From assembly GCF_003667345.1 (NCBI RefSeq), contig NZ_RCWF01000016.1, forward strand, positions 1 to 52,307: a DNA stretch of 52,307 bases. Direction: 5' to 3'. This document shows positions 8,211 to 16,838 of this stretch, piece by piece (positions within the stretch are counted from its first letter, which is position 1; the number at the start of each line of letters is the position of its first letter). The translations under genes and the position numbers were made by a program. The notes beneath the pieces were generated by a model. The model searched no databases, had not been told where the DNA came from, and was given only the letters and a program-made list of their open reading frames with translations. This DNA is from Poseidonibacter antarcticus (GTDB lineage Bacteria; Campylobacterota; Campylobacteria; Campylobacterales; Arcobacteraceae).

Positions 8211-8414
8211 AAAGAAAGTATTGGAATTTTACTATTTACAAAATGGTTTTTTATATCTTTCATTATTGCAATAAATATTTATGCTCTAAGAAAAACTAAA
8301 ATTAAAGAAAAAAAAGAATTAAAACCTGTAAACCCAAAAACACAAGAAATTCTTAAAAAAGAAAAAGTTTTAACAAGAACAGATTTGATTTTAAAAAAGT
8401 ATTTAAATGAGTAA
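8061..8414 (+). CDS. Two-helix inner-membrane protein
   Basis: 117 aa, with hydrophobic helices at ~20-40 (ILLISFSVVLIGFIGMIY) and ~56-75 (ILLFTKWFFISFIIAINIYAL) and a basic cytoplasmic C-terminal tail of ~40 residues. Family not recognised. The stop overlaps the next gene's ATG (ATGAGTAA). A truncated copy lies at 467-619. Confidence 0.6.
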   Translation: MLNLLFKTTAYYVIWQKFKKQILLISFSVVLIGFIGMIYDDLFDVLKVTDKESIGILLFTKWFFISFIIAINIYALRKTKIKEKKELKPVNPKTQEILKKEKVLTRTDLILKKYLNE

Positions 8415-8766
8415 AGTATTTCTAATCTTAACTATCTTGGTTTATTTTACTTCTTGTTCTTCTGTAAAAAAGAATGAAAAATACTATCAAGCAAAATTTT
8501 GTAATGATTTAAATGGTGTTATGGAATATACATTAGTAGATAAAACAAGAGTAGATTGCTTAACAGACGAATATGCTATTGAGGTTGATTGGGCAAAAAA
8601 ATGGGCTCAAGGAATTGGACAATCACTTTATTATTCTCAAATGACAAATAAAAAAGCAGGTATAGCTTTGATTACATCATCTAAAGATAAAAGATTTATA
8701 AAAAGAGTTGAAAAACTATCTAATAAATTTGATATTAAAATTTTTATCATTGAAAAAGAGGATTAA
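8407..8766 (+). CDS. Small conserved protein with putative lipobox
   Basis: 119 aa. Short signal segment with FTSC lipobox (C ~17). The mature part contains the pattern GVMEYTLVDKTRVDCLTDEYAIEVDWAKKWAQGIGQSLYY. I recognise this (D-TRVDCLT--AIE-D---KW-E-IGQSLYY) as a widespread small family; the spacing of D, E and K is reminiscent of PD-(D/E)XK folds, but nuclease activity is speculation. It is the last gene of the operon. Confidence 0.6.
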   Translation: MSKVFLILTILVYFTSCSSVKKNEKYYQAKFCNDLNGVMEYTLVDKTRVDCLTDEYAIEVDWAKKWAQGIGQSLYYSQMTNKKAGIALITSSKDKRFIKRVEKLSNKFDIKIFIIEKED

Positions 8767-8781
8767 TTATAAAAAAATAAT

Positions 8782-8814
8782 TGGTCAAAATAGGTCTATG
8801 TCTTTTAATATAAT
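8782..8814 (+). promoter_or_regulatory. Island promoter motif before the 57-aa secreted protein
   Basis: TGGTCAAAATAGGTCTA (8782-8798), 10 bases, TATAAT (8809-8814). Read-through from here could also serve the penicillin-binding protein gene, which has no motif of its own. Confidence 0.75.
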
Positions 8815-8886
8815 TTTACAGTTTTTAATTAAAGACTAAATACAACTATATTATTTATAGTTAATTTACACACAAGGATGTTTTAA

Positions 8887-9060
8887 ATGAAAAAATTAGT
8901 TTTATCTACTTTAATGTTAGGTCTATTATCTATGTCAGCTTATGCAATAACAGGTTTTTTAAAAGGTGAGCAAATTTCTGGAATGAATAAGTTTTGTTAT
9001 TATTCTAATGATACTATTATTACAGTAAAGTCATATGAACTTTGTCCTCTATCTAATTAG
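8887..9060 (+). CDS. Small secreted protein, 57 aa
   Basis: It has a typical signal peptide (KKLVLSTLMLGLLSMSAYA), then ITGFLKGEQISGMNKFCYYSNDTIITVKSYELCPLSN. The pattern TGF..GE.ISGMNK.CYY ... S..LCPLS with two cysteines is one I know from small exported proteins of other proteobacteria. The cysteines could form a disulfide. No function known to me. The ATG is preceded by AAGGATG. Confidence 0.7.
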   Translation: MKKLVLSTLMLGLLSMSAYAITGFLKGEQISGMNKFCYYSNDTIITVKSYELCPLSN

Positions 9061-9080
9061 TTAAATATTAGAGTAAGAAG

Positions 9081-9110
9081 TAAACAATCATGATATATGA
9101 TGCTTGTTTA
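9081..9110 (+). terminator. Possible hairpin after the secreted protein gene
   Basis: TAAACAA (9081-9087) pairs with TTGTTTA (9104-9110) and TCAT with ATGA inside it, with a small bulge. There is no strong U-run, so termination is only a possibility. Confidence 0.3.
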
Positions 9111-9217
9111 TTACTGAATATAAAAATCTTAGTTAAATACTTTCAAAAAAACTTAAATAATATTTTAAAAATATGAAAAAATTAATAATCTCTAGATAAC
9201 AACTAATGGAGTTAATT

Positions 9218-11071
9218 GTGTTAAATCAAGAAGAGGATAAGCAAAGAGTTAAAAAGATATTTTGGACTTTGTTAACTATTATTGTTCTATTAAGCATCTT
9301 AATATTTTCAATTTTTAAAACTATAAAAAATGATAGAAGAATACCTACTTTAGATATTACAAAAAAAGAATTAGCAGTTAGAGGAAATATATATAGTAGT
9401 GATGGATTTAAAATGACTAGCTCAAAAAAACTATATAAAGCATCAATTGATACAAGATATTTAGATCTTGATAAGAAGGAGTTATTTATCACCCTATTTT
9501 CTATATATAGTAATATCTCTTATAAAAGAATATTAAAAAAAGTTAATAAGTCTTTAAAAAAACCTGGTAATTTAGTTTTATCTTACAACATTGATTCAAG
9601 AAGTGCAAAGAATTTAAAAGAGCTTGGATATAAACTTATTCAATTGAAAGTATTTGTTTCTAAAAGAGTCAATGGTAATAAAGTATTAAAAGCCTTAGAT
9701 GTAAGAGAAAGTGGTGAAAAAAGAGTTTATTCCTATGAAAATACATTAACACCTGTTGTGGGATATATTAGAAAATATGAATCTAAAAATGGAAAGACAA
9801 AAGTTAAAGGTATAAAAGGTTTAGAAAAGAAGTTTGATACGATTTTAAATAATACTACAGATGGAGTATTAAGTGGAAAAAGAGATGTTTTATCTTATAT
9901 CACATTTGATAAAGATTCTACAATGAAACAAAGAATTGATGGTGCTGATTTATATTTAAATATATCATTAAAACTACAAAAGAATGTTGAGATGATTTTA
10001 GATATTTATAAAGAACAATTAAAAGCAGATGAGATAATTGTTTCTATAATGGAAAGTAAAACTGGAAAAGTAATATCTTTTGCATCATCTAATAGATTTA
10101 ATCCAAGTAGAATTTTACAAAGTGATATTCCTTCTTTAAATGTAAAAGGAATTGAATATCCTTTTGAACCAGGATCTGTTATTAAACCAATTACAATTTC
10201 ACTAGTTTTAGATAAAAACAGAGTTAAAAAAAAACAACTTTTCTCAGCATATAATAAAAAAGGGAAAGCAAATAAAAAAGGTGAATATCCTAAAGGAAAG
10301 TATAAAATAGGAAGACATACAATAGGTGATGATCATAGATTTAAAAAGCATCTTCTTACAATTGAAGATATTGTAGTTTTTTCTTCAAATATTGGAACTT
10401 TACAACTAGCACAAAAATTAAGTGGGAAAGAGATATTAGAAGGAATGAAAAGTTACGGTTTTGCAAAAAGAAGTGGTATTGAATTACCATATGAAAGAAC
10501 AGGTATATTCCCTTCTTTAAAACAATTATCAGCAGGTGAAAGTAGAAATGAAGATAATGTTTATAAAGCAACTGTATCTTATGGACAAGGAATGACTTCC
10601 ACATTTATGCAAGTACTTAAAGCTTATACAGTTTTTAATAATGAAGGAAAGATATCTACACCTAGATTAATATCTCATATAAGTAATAATGAAGGGAATT
10701 ACACACAAATCAAAAAAGAACAAAAAACAATAATTTCTAAAAAAACTGCAAAAACAATTAAAGACTTTCTTGTTCAAACTGTAGAAAAAGGAACAGGACG
10801 ATCAGCAAGAATAGAAGGATTAGAAATTGGTGGAAAAACAGGAACAGCACAAATTGCACAAAGAGGTCAATATCAAAAAAAATATATTAGTTCTTTTTTT
10901 GGCTTTGCTAATGATAAAAAAACATCTTATACCATAGGAGTTACTGTATTTAACCCAAATTCAAAAGGTAGGAATTGGTATCAATATTATGCTTCTAAAT
11001 CAGCAGTACCTGTGTTTAAAGAATTAGTAAATATTCTTTTACAACAAAAATATTTAAAAATAAAGGATTAA
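9218..11071 (+). CDS. Class B penicillin-binding protein (PBP2/FtsI type)
   Basis: 617 aa from GTG at 9218, chosen because GGAG lies 6 bases upstream; the in-frame ATG at 9206 has no such site. One N-terminal transmembrane anchor (FWTLLTIIVLLSILIFSIF). The N-terminal dimerisation-type domain contains AVRGNIYSSDG. Transpeptidase motifs are complete: EPGSVIKP (S-x-x-K), SSN, and KTGTA. These enzymes cross-link septal or lateral-wall peptidoglycan. A chromosomal PBP in an otherwise accessory stretch, 4 bases ahead of an LRR gene, is unusual. It is probably an extra paralogue, though I cannot see the rest of the genome. Confidence 0.85.
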   Translation: MLNQEEDKQRVKKIFWTLLTIIVLLSILIFSIFKTIKNDRRIPTLDITKKELAVRGNIYSSDGFKMTSSKKLYKASIDTRYLDLDKKELFITLFSIYSNISYKRILKKVNKSLKKPGNLVLSYNIDSRSAKNLKELGYKLIQLKVFVSKRVNGNKVLKALDVRESGEKRVYSYENTLTPVVGYIRKYESKNGKTKVKGIKGLEKKFDTILNNTTDGVLSGKRDVLSYITFDKDSTMKQRIDGADLYLNISLKLQKNVEMILDIYKEQLKADEIIVSIMESKTGKVISFASSNRFNPSRILQSDIPSLNVKGIEYPFEPGSVIKPITISLVLDKNRVKKKQLFSAYNKKGKANKKGEYPKGKYKIGRHTIGDDHRFKKHLLTIEDIVVFSSNIGTLQLAQKLSGKEILEGMKSYGFAKRSGIELPYERTGIFPSLKQLSAGESRNEDNVYKATVSYGQGMTSTFMQVLKAYTVFNNEGKISTPRLISHISNNEGNYTQIKKEQKTIISKKTAKTIKDFLVQTVEKGTGRSARIEGLEIGGKTGTAQIAQRGQYQKKYISSFFGFANDKKTSYTIGVTVFNPNSKGRNWYQYYASKSAVPVFKELVNILLQQKYLKIKD

Positions 11072-11075
11072 TTAT

Positions 11076-12578
11076 ATGAGTCAAGAAATAAATAAAGAAA
11101 TAAGCTTTGGAAATATAAACATAGTTTCAACAGCAGAAGTAATAAAAATAAGAGATACTGAACAGTCAATTATTAATTGGATGATACTTTCATTTGATAA
11201 CTATAAATATATAAAAGAACATCTTACTTTTAAAGATTTTACTTTTAAAACTCATTCTATAATTTTTGAATATATAAACAGAAGTGAAGATAAATTTTTA
11301 GAAATGATTGATTCTAATAAGTTTAATAATGCACTATTAAGTGCTTTTATTGAAAGAAGTGCCTATGTATTAGGAAGTAAAAATATTGTAAAAGAAGAAT
11401 CTGTTTTAAATATACTTTCAAAAGCACCAAGTATTAATATTGATGAAGATATAAATTTTATTTTATTTTATGCAATGGAAAAAAAATATGCAATAGAAAA
11501 TAAAAAAAGTGAGAATCATATTGCTTTATTTACATTTGATGATTTAATTTCTAGATCAACTGCTAAATTTATTGATAATAGATTAGTTGAAGTAGAAACA
11601 AGTTATATAGAAAGTATTCCCTCTGAGTTATGTGATACTGCAATTGCTACATTTGAATCATTAATGGAACAGATTAATTTACAAAACTCTGATATAGAAG
11701 TTAATATATCCGATGATGTGATTAATTCAATACCCCATATATATTTTGAGATTAAAAAAGATATTAAGATTAAAAAAGACAAAGAACAAAAAGAGCAAGA
11801 AGCATTTAGAACTTTATATAAATGGGCAGATAAATATAACTTAAGTAAAGAAGAATTTCCAAGAGAACCTTTTGATCTTTTAGCACTAAAAATATTAGTT
11901 TTAGATCATAAAAAAATAAAAGAGATACCCAAAGAATTAGTTTTATTAAAAAAATTAGAATATATAGATTTAAGTTTTAATAAAATCACTTCTCTTCCTG
12001 AAGAATTTACGGAGCTTAAAAGACTTAAATTTTTAGTTCTAAAAGGAAATAATATCACTTCTCTTCCAAAGGATATCGATAAATTAAATCAATTGATATA
12101 TCTTTGTTTTTGTATGAATGCTATAAAAGAAATTCCTAATAAATTATATAAATTAAATCAATTAGCAAACCTTTGTATGCATGACAATAAGTTAACTTTT
12201 ATTTCTGAAGACATAAATAAGTTAAATAAGTTAAGAAAAGTATCTTTTTCAAACAACTATATACAAACTCTTCCTAATACAATTGATACATTAAAGAATT
12301 TAGAAAGATTAGAGTTTGAAAATAATCATATTAAAAAGATAGATTTTCATATTTTAAAATTATCAAAATTAAATCATATTGCTTTTGATGATGAATTATT
12401 GGAACCTATATTAGAAAATAAAGATTCAGTATTAAATGTAAATACAATCAACCTAAGTGAATCAAAATTAAACAAAGATTCTGAATTTATTAAAAATTTA
12501 TCCTTTGAAATCCAAGATACACAATGGGTTGAAAAAGAAGACAAGAGAGAAAATGGATGTGTTTTTTTATCAAATTGA
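11076..12578 (+). CDS. DnaB-N-like / leucine-rich-repeat protein
   Basis: 500 aa. Residues ~25-75 (TEQSIINWMILSFDNYKYIKEHLTFKDFTFKTHSIIFEYI) resemble the N-terminal domain of replicative helicase DnaB (E.SVLGALL...L...DFY...H..IF.AI). No helicase domain follows. Residues ~240-460 are leucine-rich repeats of the ~23-residue SLP.....L..L..L.L..N type, about seven units. The extreme C-terminus W..KEDKRENGCVFLSN matches the NGC-(I/V)-(F/L)-L ending of the paralogue at 29254. The gene is 4 bases downstream of the PBP gene and presumably co-transcribed. A cytoplasmic protein-recognition role is inferred. Confidence 0.7.
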   Translation: MSQEINKEISFGNINIVSTAEVIKIRDTEQSIINWMILSFDNYKYIKEHLTFKDFTFKTHSIIFEYINRSEDKFLEMIDSNKFNNALLSAFIERSAYVLGSKNIVKEESVLNILSKAPSINIDEDINFILFYAMEKKYAIENKKSENHIALFTFDDLISRSTAKFIDNRLVEVETSYIESIPSELCDTAIATFESLMEQINLQNSDIEVNISDDVINSIPHIYFEIKKDIKIKKDKEQKEQEAFRTLYKWADKYNLSKEEFPREPFDLLALKILVLDHKKIKEIPKELVLLKKLEYIDLSFNKITSLPEEFTELKRLKFLVLKGNNITSLPKDIDKLNQLIYLCFCMNAIKEIPNKLYKLNQLANLCMHDNKLTFISEDINKLNKLRKVSFSNNYIQTLPNTIDTLKNLERLEFENNHIKKIDFHILKLSKLNHIAFDDELLEPILENKDSVLNVNTINLSESKLNKDSEFIKNLSFEIQDTQWVEKEDKRENGCVFLSN

Positions 12579-12632
12579 TACGGGATTTATGAACAGCCCC
12601 AATTAAAACTTAATTATTGATCTTTTTTAAAA

Positions 12633-12665
12633 GTGTTCGGGAGTGTTCAAATAAACTCCGAACAC
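12633..12665. terminator. Hairpin between convergent genes
   Basis: GTGTTCGGGAGT (12633-12644) and ACTCCGAACAC (12655-12665) can pair with one bulged G. It lies between convergent LRR and hipA genes and may act as a bidirectional terminator, though without a U-run. The GGGAGTGTTCAA arm recurs, inverted, at 49098. Confidence 0.45.
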
Positions 12666-12704
12666 TGTTCAGATGAAACTGTTTTTATATTCATTGTTAA
12701 TACT

Positions 12705-13850
12705 CTATCTAGAAAAAGAAACTAATAAGTTTTTTAACACTTCTGTCTTATCAATATGTTTCTCTGTTTTTAATCTTTCTAGTATTGATTTTTTAATCTT
12801 ATTAATAGCTATATCACATTGATCTATAGCTTCTGCGATTTCTTGTTTTGAAAGGTCACAAGCTTGAATACCAAATCTTTCTAAATAGTTTTTATTCCAC
12901 CATTTTTTACTTCCAAGAAGAAGTAAGGCAGGAATATCTTTTTTTATATAAACTGTAGTTGATACTACATCATAAGCAGGTGCTAGTTTGATATCATCAA
13001 GATTATGATAAATAAGTCCAAAATTTTTAAGATGAGCATCACCATTTTTTAACATATAATTTAAATATGTCATTTTAAAATATTGAATAAGTGAAGATTT
13101 CTTATGTCTAGGTGAAACAAAAGTTTTTATAGCTTTTGCAACTTGTTCATATGAACCTTCATATTTATCATCTCTTTGCTTACCCATTAATACACACATA
13201 TCCTCAAATCCAATATATTTATTCTCAACTTTATCAAATCGTTTCATGATAAATAGCTTTTCATCATTTGATATGTAAAACTCAGGTACATCTATTTTGG
13301 ATTCTCTTACAATTTCCATGCAATAATATTCATTTATGGCAAGTTCTTTATAATCTTCTCCCCAAGACTTCACAATATAATCATCAATTTTCATTGTAGC
13401 TTTATTTCTAATTGTAGCTAATACCTTTGGCTGAACTCCACTAAGAGCTGAATTTAATGCAAATTTATTAACAAGCTCATCAAAAAGTGTATCTTTTTTT
13501 GAATGTAAAAGATCATCTAAAGTATAATCATTATTAATTTGTTCAAAGTTAGGTTTATATGATAATCTTCCTTTTATAGAATTTGACATTATATTTAATA
13601 AACCAAAATCATCAGTTTTTCTTAGCTTTGAAAAATGTTTTTTGATAATAGATAATAAATAACCTTCAGGTAAATGCATTTCAAATATAGGATGAAGTTT
13701 ATTATGTATAAATGGTTTATTTCGTACAGACATAATCAAAGATATAAAATCATTTTTATTAGCATTTTCATATGAAAATATAAACTCATCATCTTCTTTT
13801 ATTAATTTTCCAATAGACTTAGAATTTACTTTGATATTTAACTTATCCAT
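12705..13850 (-). CDS. hipA: HipA-family serine/threonine kinase toxin
   Basis: 381 aa, slightly shorter than E. coli HipA (440). It shows the HipA N-terminal subdomain, the phosphorylation/ejection loop SGVQPK (137-142), the nucleotide-binding lysine in YIVKSW, the catalytic loop NGDAHLKNF (269-277), and the metal-binding PAYD (D294). HipA kinases phosphorylate tRNA synthetases and cause growth arrest when not held by HipB. The start overlaps the hipB stop by 8 bases. Unlike its neighbours it has no copy of the 17-bp island motif. Confidence 0.92.
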   Translation of the reverse strand: MDKLNIKVNSKSIGKLIKEDDEFIFSYENANKNDFISLIMSVRNKPFIHNKLHPIFEMHLPEGYLLSIIKKHFSKLRKTDDFGLLNIMSNSIKGRLSYKPNFEQINNDYTLDDLLHSKKDTLFDELVNKFALNSALSGVQPKVLATIRNKATMKIDDYIVKSWGEDYKELAINEYYCMEIVRESKIDVPEFYISNDEKLFIMKRFDKVENKYIGFEDMCVLMGKQRDDKYEGSYEQVAKAIKTFVSPRHKKSSLIQYFKMTYLNYMLKNGDAHLKNFGLIYHNLDDIKLAPAYDVVSTTVYIKKDIPALLLLGSKKWWNKNYLERFGIQACDLSKQEIAEAIDQCDIAINKIKKSILERLKTEKHIDKTEVLKNLLVSFSR

Positions 13851-14082
13851 TTATAATATCCTCAAAAGTAGGAAAAGGAGATTTCTCTTTTAAACTTAAC
13901 TCATAACCTAAATAATCAACAAGTTGTAAAACCTTTTTTAAACCAATATCATTGAAAGAACCACTTTCAAAATTACTTATAGTTGCTCTTGATATATGTA
14001 AATCATTAGCAATAGTTTGTTGTGATATTTTTTTACTTTTTCTTAAACTTGCTAATTCTTTTCCTAGTTCATAAAAATCCAT
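13843..14082 (-). CDS. hipB: HipB-type XRE antitoxin
   Basis: 79 aa Cro/CI-type helix-turn-helix (ISQQTIANDLHISRATISNFESG) with a short C-terminal extension. It is first in the operon with hipA and expected to neutralise HipA and repress by binding the palindrome just upstream. Confidence 0.9.
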   Translation of the reverse strand: MDFYELGKELASLRKSKKISQQTIANDLHISRATISNFESGSFNDIGLKKVLQLVDYLGYELSLKEKSPFPTFEDIING

Positions 14083-14094
14083 GAAAACCCTTAG

Positions 14095-14152
14095 TGTATA
14101 AAATATTAGACATTATATAATTTAATATATGTCTTGTCAAATATTTTATACA
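14095..14152 (-). promoter_or_regulatory. hipBA operator: inverted pair of 18-bp sites
   Basis: TGTATAAAATATTAGACA begins at 14095, and the inverse of TGTATAAAATATTTGACA ends at 14152. The outer arms TGTATAAAATATT/AATATTTTATACA (14095-14107, 14140-14152) are perfect complements. They cover the promoter region just upstream of hipB, as expected for HipB autoregulation. Confidence 0.7.
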
Positions 14153-14259
14153 AAATTCATTGAGAAATACAATTATATTAAAATCTCATAATAAACACTA
14201 GGACCTTTACCATAGCTTTTAAATGTATCATTTTTAGAATATTTTGATTATGAGCTTAA

Positions 14260-14385
14260 TTAAAATTCTATCTTACAATTTTTTCTTGAGTATAGTTTTT
14301 TAGATTTTATTGTTCTTGTTACTGGATTAAATCCCCATGTAACTCTTTGTTTGAGTTTAGGGATTTTGATAGTTTGTTTTTTCAT
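14260..14385 (-). CDS. 41-aa basic protein downstream of receiver-HEPN A
   Basis: Sequence features: MKKQTIKIPKLKQRVTWGFN then PVTRTIKSKKLYSRKN. It is highly basic. It is clearly homologous to the 44-aa protein at 31183-31317, sharing IKIPKLKQR, WGFNP.TRT, and KSKKLYSR. The start is chosen at 14385 because GGAG sits 8 bases upstream, exactly as in the paralogue; another in-frame ATG lies at 14397. It has its own island promoter, which overlaps the stop codon of the receiver-HEPN gene. I know similar RxxWGFNPVTR small proteins from other proteobacteria but no function. Confidence 0.75.
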   Translation of the reverse strand: MKKQTIKIPKLKQRVTWGFNPVTRTIKSKKLYSRKNCKIEF

Positions 14386-14412
14386 AAGAGACTCCATATT
14401 TTTATTTATGGT

Positions 14413-14445
14413 AGTTTAACTTATAAGTGGGACATATTTTGACTA
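14413..14445 (-). promoter_or_regulatory. Island promoter motif for the 41-aa protein
   Basis: Gene-oriented: TAGTCAAAATATGTCCC (14429-14445), 10 bases, TAAACT (14413-14418). The motif includes the stop codon of the upstream receiver-HEPN gene. Confidence 0.7.
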
Positions 14446-16722
14446 GTTATATTCTTTTATCGTTTCAATCATTAATAATTTTGTATTAAACAACTCTTTA
14501 AGTTGCTGTGGTTTAATATGTACATCTTGTATATTTGAGTGTAGATAATTATTTCTATTTCTTATCATATTTTCAATATTTAAAGTATTTTTGCATCCTA
14601 GTTTTGTAAAAAGTTCTTCCAGCTTATCGTTTAAGCTAGTGGAATTTACATTAGTATTATCCCAAAACCTATCTGATTCATATCTCTGTTCTTTTATAAA
14701 GATACTATTGATTGCTTCAAAACTACTAATAATTGATAATAAGGCATATATGAATCTGTTGTCTAATTTACTATCAAGTATATCAAACACATATTGTGCT
14801 TCATTGTGAATTTTTATAGCAAACTTTATATAGTTTTTCTTTGATATATTGAATTTATGAAATATTTTACAATCAATCTCATCTTTTGGTAATGTGAAAT
14901 TTATATCTAGAATATTAATTACCTTTTGAGTTGTAGAATAAATCTCTATTAAGTATTTTCTTTCTAATCCTTCATCTACTAATCTTACAAACTTATTGAT
15001 ATTTTCCACTGTACTTATACTATTATCATCTGGATGTTCTTTTTTAATATATCCTAGTATCTTTTTTTCATACAGTTTTTCTAATATGGTACTTTTAGAA
15101 GTAGCTGTGAGCATTATCACTTGGATACCTGCATTTATTTCATGGATTTTTTCTAGTATTTTTATTCCTGTAAAACTATCTATATCTTTTTCATTATCAT
15201 GGTCATTTTTTGAAAGTCTTAAATCTAGTACTACAACATCTGGATTATACTCTTTTACTTTTTTTTGTATTTGCATATAAAGATTAAAAAGGGTTTTGTC
15301 TTTGTATTCATATTCAAAAGACTCAAACTCTAATCCATCTTTTTGAAGAGCAGCTTGTAAAATATCACTCCATCCTTTATCCCACTCATCATCTATAAGT
15401 AAAACTTTTCCATTTTTGCTAGGCTTTTTTATGCTTATATCTATCTGTTTATCTTTTTGGGCATAGTTTGCTTTGAGATATTTAAAATAAAGTGTATTTT
15501 CTATTTCTTCTTTATTTACATTTATTACTGCATTTTTTTGAATATTTAAAAACTCTGCCCATCTACTTATACTCCATTTATTAGCTATATCGTGAGTTCC
15601 TGAAGTGTCTTTTGGTGGGTTTACTTGGATTTTGTTTAAAAACTTATTATTGTATTTTTCTTCTGATAAGTTTTTTACATCAAGTTGTTGATATTTTTCT
15701 ATCTCTTCTTTTGTATTTTTACATAGATAAACATTTGGGGTAAATAGTATATTTGCCATATCATCAAATTTACAAAGCTGTTCAGTACTAAAATCACTCA
15801 CTATAACTATAGGAATATATCTTTTTATTCCAAGTTCACTAGAAAGTCTAATATGATAAGCAACTCTAAGACCTAAAAGTTCAAGATAGTTTGAAGAAAG
15901 ATTATCTTTGATAAAAATCATTTCAAAATCTTTCTCTTTTATCTCTAATAACATCTCGCTAATATACTTATCAATATCATTAGTGCTATTAAACTTTTCT
16001 ATACAATCAAACAGTTCAAAATCACAAATATTGTCATGGTGTATTATCAAAGAGTTGTTTTTATTAGCTTGTTTATCTTCAATCAAAAAGTAAGACTCTA
16101 AACTTTGTTTATAATTCTCTATCTCTTCAAGCGTCTTTTCATTGAGTGTATGAAACTGATAATTTACCTTGTTGATATTTCCATCTATTGTAAAATCGCT
16201 TGGGTTTATATTATAATTTTGGATATCAAATAAAAAAAGATTTACTTTTTCTAACACATTTGCTACTATATTTTCTTTCCAATGCTCACCATAACAAAGC
16301 ATCATAATATCATCATCTCTACTTCTTACAGCATCTAAAAACAGTGATAAATTTTTACTATAAAATGTTTTGGAGTTGAGCTCAAGATATTCAAACTCGC
16401 TTGTATCATAAAAGTTTGCAGATATCCCTCCTGAGAAGAATATAAGTGTTTTTTGTTCTTTTTTACAATACTCTTTGAGTCTAGTTACAATGATACTATT
16501 GCTATCATTATTTTCTTCTAGTTGTACTGATTTATGACAAATGATAATATCGTATTGAGATAGATTAAAACTATTATGGATCATCTCATTTGCAAGTTGA
16601 TAAAAATCATCTAAGATTATATTATCAAGTATATTTTTATATTGTTCAAAATCAAAGCTTAACTCGTTTTTAAAAAGCTCTTGTCTTTTGTATCTATCTT
16701 CTATTAGGAGTATTTTTTTCAT
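14443..16722 (-). CDS. Pseudo-receiver / receiver / HEPN protein (cluster A)
   Basis: 759 aa. Residues 1-~165: receiver-like fold starting LLIEDR, but the phosphoacceptor position reads CHKS (H63) and the later strand reads LIFFSGG, so it is degenerate. ~260-335: a conserved alpha/beta segment (IFIKDNLSSNYLELLGL..AYHIRLS). ~369-390: PPKDTSGTHDIANKWSI. 438-565: a canonical receiver with D444/D445, phosphoacceptor D500 in VVLDLRL, T539 and K560. 600-759: helical HEPN domain with R723-NNYL-H728. Receivers switch by aspartyl phosphorylation; HEPN Rx4H domains are usually metal-independent RNases. I infer a phosphorylation-gated RNase effector. The gene is the last large gene after the kinase-like protein and MNT gene, and starts inside the HepT-like stub (ATGA overlap). 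Confidence 0.78.
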   Translation of the reverse strand: MKKILLIEDRYKRQELFKNELSFDFEQYKNILDNIILDDFYQLANEMIHNSFNLSQYDIIICHKSVQLEENNDSNSIIVTRLKEYCKKEQKTLIFFSGGISANFYDTSEFEYLELNSKTFYSKNLSLFLDAVRSRDDDIMMLCYGEHWKENIVANVLEKVNLFLFDIQNYNINPSDFTIDGNINKVNYQFHTLNEKTLEEIENYKQSLESYFLIEDKQANKNNSLIIHHDNICDFELFDCIEKFNSTNDIDKYISEMLLEIKEKDFEMIFIKDNLSSNYLELLGLRVAYHIRLSSELGIKRYIPIVIVSDFSTEQLCKFDDMANILFTPNVYLCKNTKEEIEKYQQLDVKNLSEEKYNNKFLNKIQVNPPKDTSGTHDIANKWSISRWAEFLNIQKNAVINVNKEEIENTLYFKYLKANYAQKDKQIDISIKKPSKNGKVLLIDDEWDKGWSDILQAALQKDGLEFESFEYEYKDKTLFNLYMQIQKKVKEYNPDVVVLDLRLSKNDHDNEKDIDSFTGIKILEKIHEINAGIQVIMLTATSKSTILEKLYEKKILGYIKKEHPDDNSISTVENINKFVRLVDEGLERKYLIEIYSTTQKVINILDINFTLPKDEIDCKIFHKFNISKKNYIKFAIKIHNEAQYVFDILDSKLDNRFIYALLSIISSFEAINSIFIKEQRYESDRFWDNTNVNSTSLNDKLEELFTKLGCKNTLNIENMIRNRNNYLHSNIQDVHIKPQQLKELFNTKLLMIETIKEYN

Positions 16723-16838
16723 ATTTTCTTTTTATTCTCAAGTGCTTTTGTGATACTTCCAGTATTTTGAACTATTTGTTCAATATACTCTATTTTTTCA
16801 ATAATTAAATAGATTTTACTGATAGATTCTTTAGACAT
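16719..16838 (-). CDS. 39-aa HepT-like N-terminal stub
   Basis: A 39-codon frame (start 16838, stop 16719) overlaps the nucleotidyltransferase stop by 8 bases and the receiver-HEPN start by 4. Its sequence (YLIIEKIEYIEQIVQNTGSI) looks like the first helix of HepT/DUF86 HEPN toxins, which normally follow an MNT gene directly and are ~110-140 aa. It lacks the catalytic Rx4-6H region. I read it as the remaining N-terminus of a HepT gene whose rest was replaced by the receiver-HEPN gene. It may alternatively serve only to couple translation. Confidence 0.45.
   Translation of the reverse strand: MSKESISKIYLIIEKIEYIEQIVQNTGSITKALENKKKI

Noticed and set aside
14083-14160. TTAGACAT ... ATGTCTTG near hipB as another island promoter motif
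   Set aside because: The half-sites are ~15 bases apart instead of adjacent and there is no matching -10 at 10 bases; the paired 18-bp operator explains the symmetry better.
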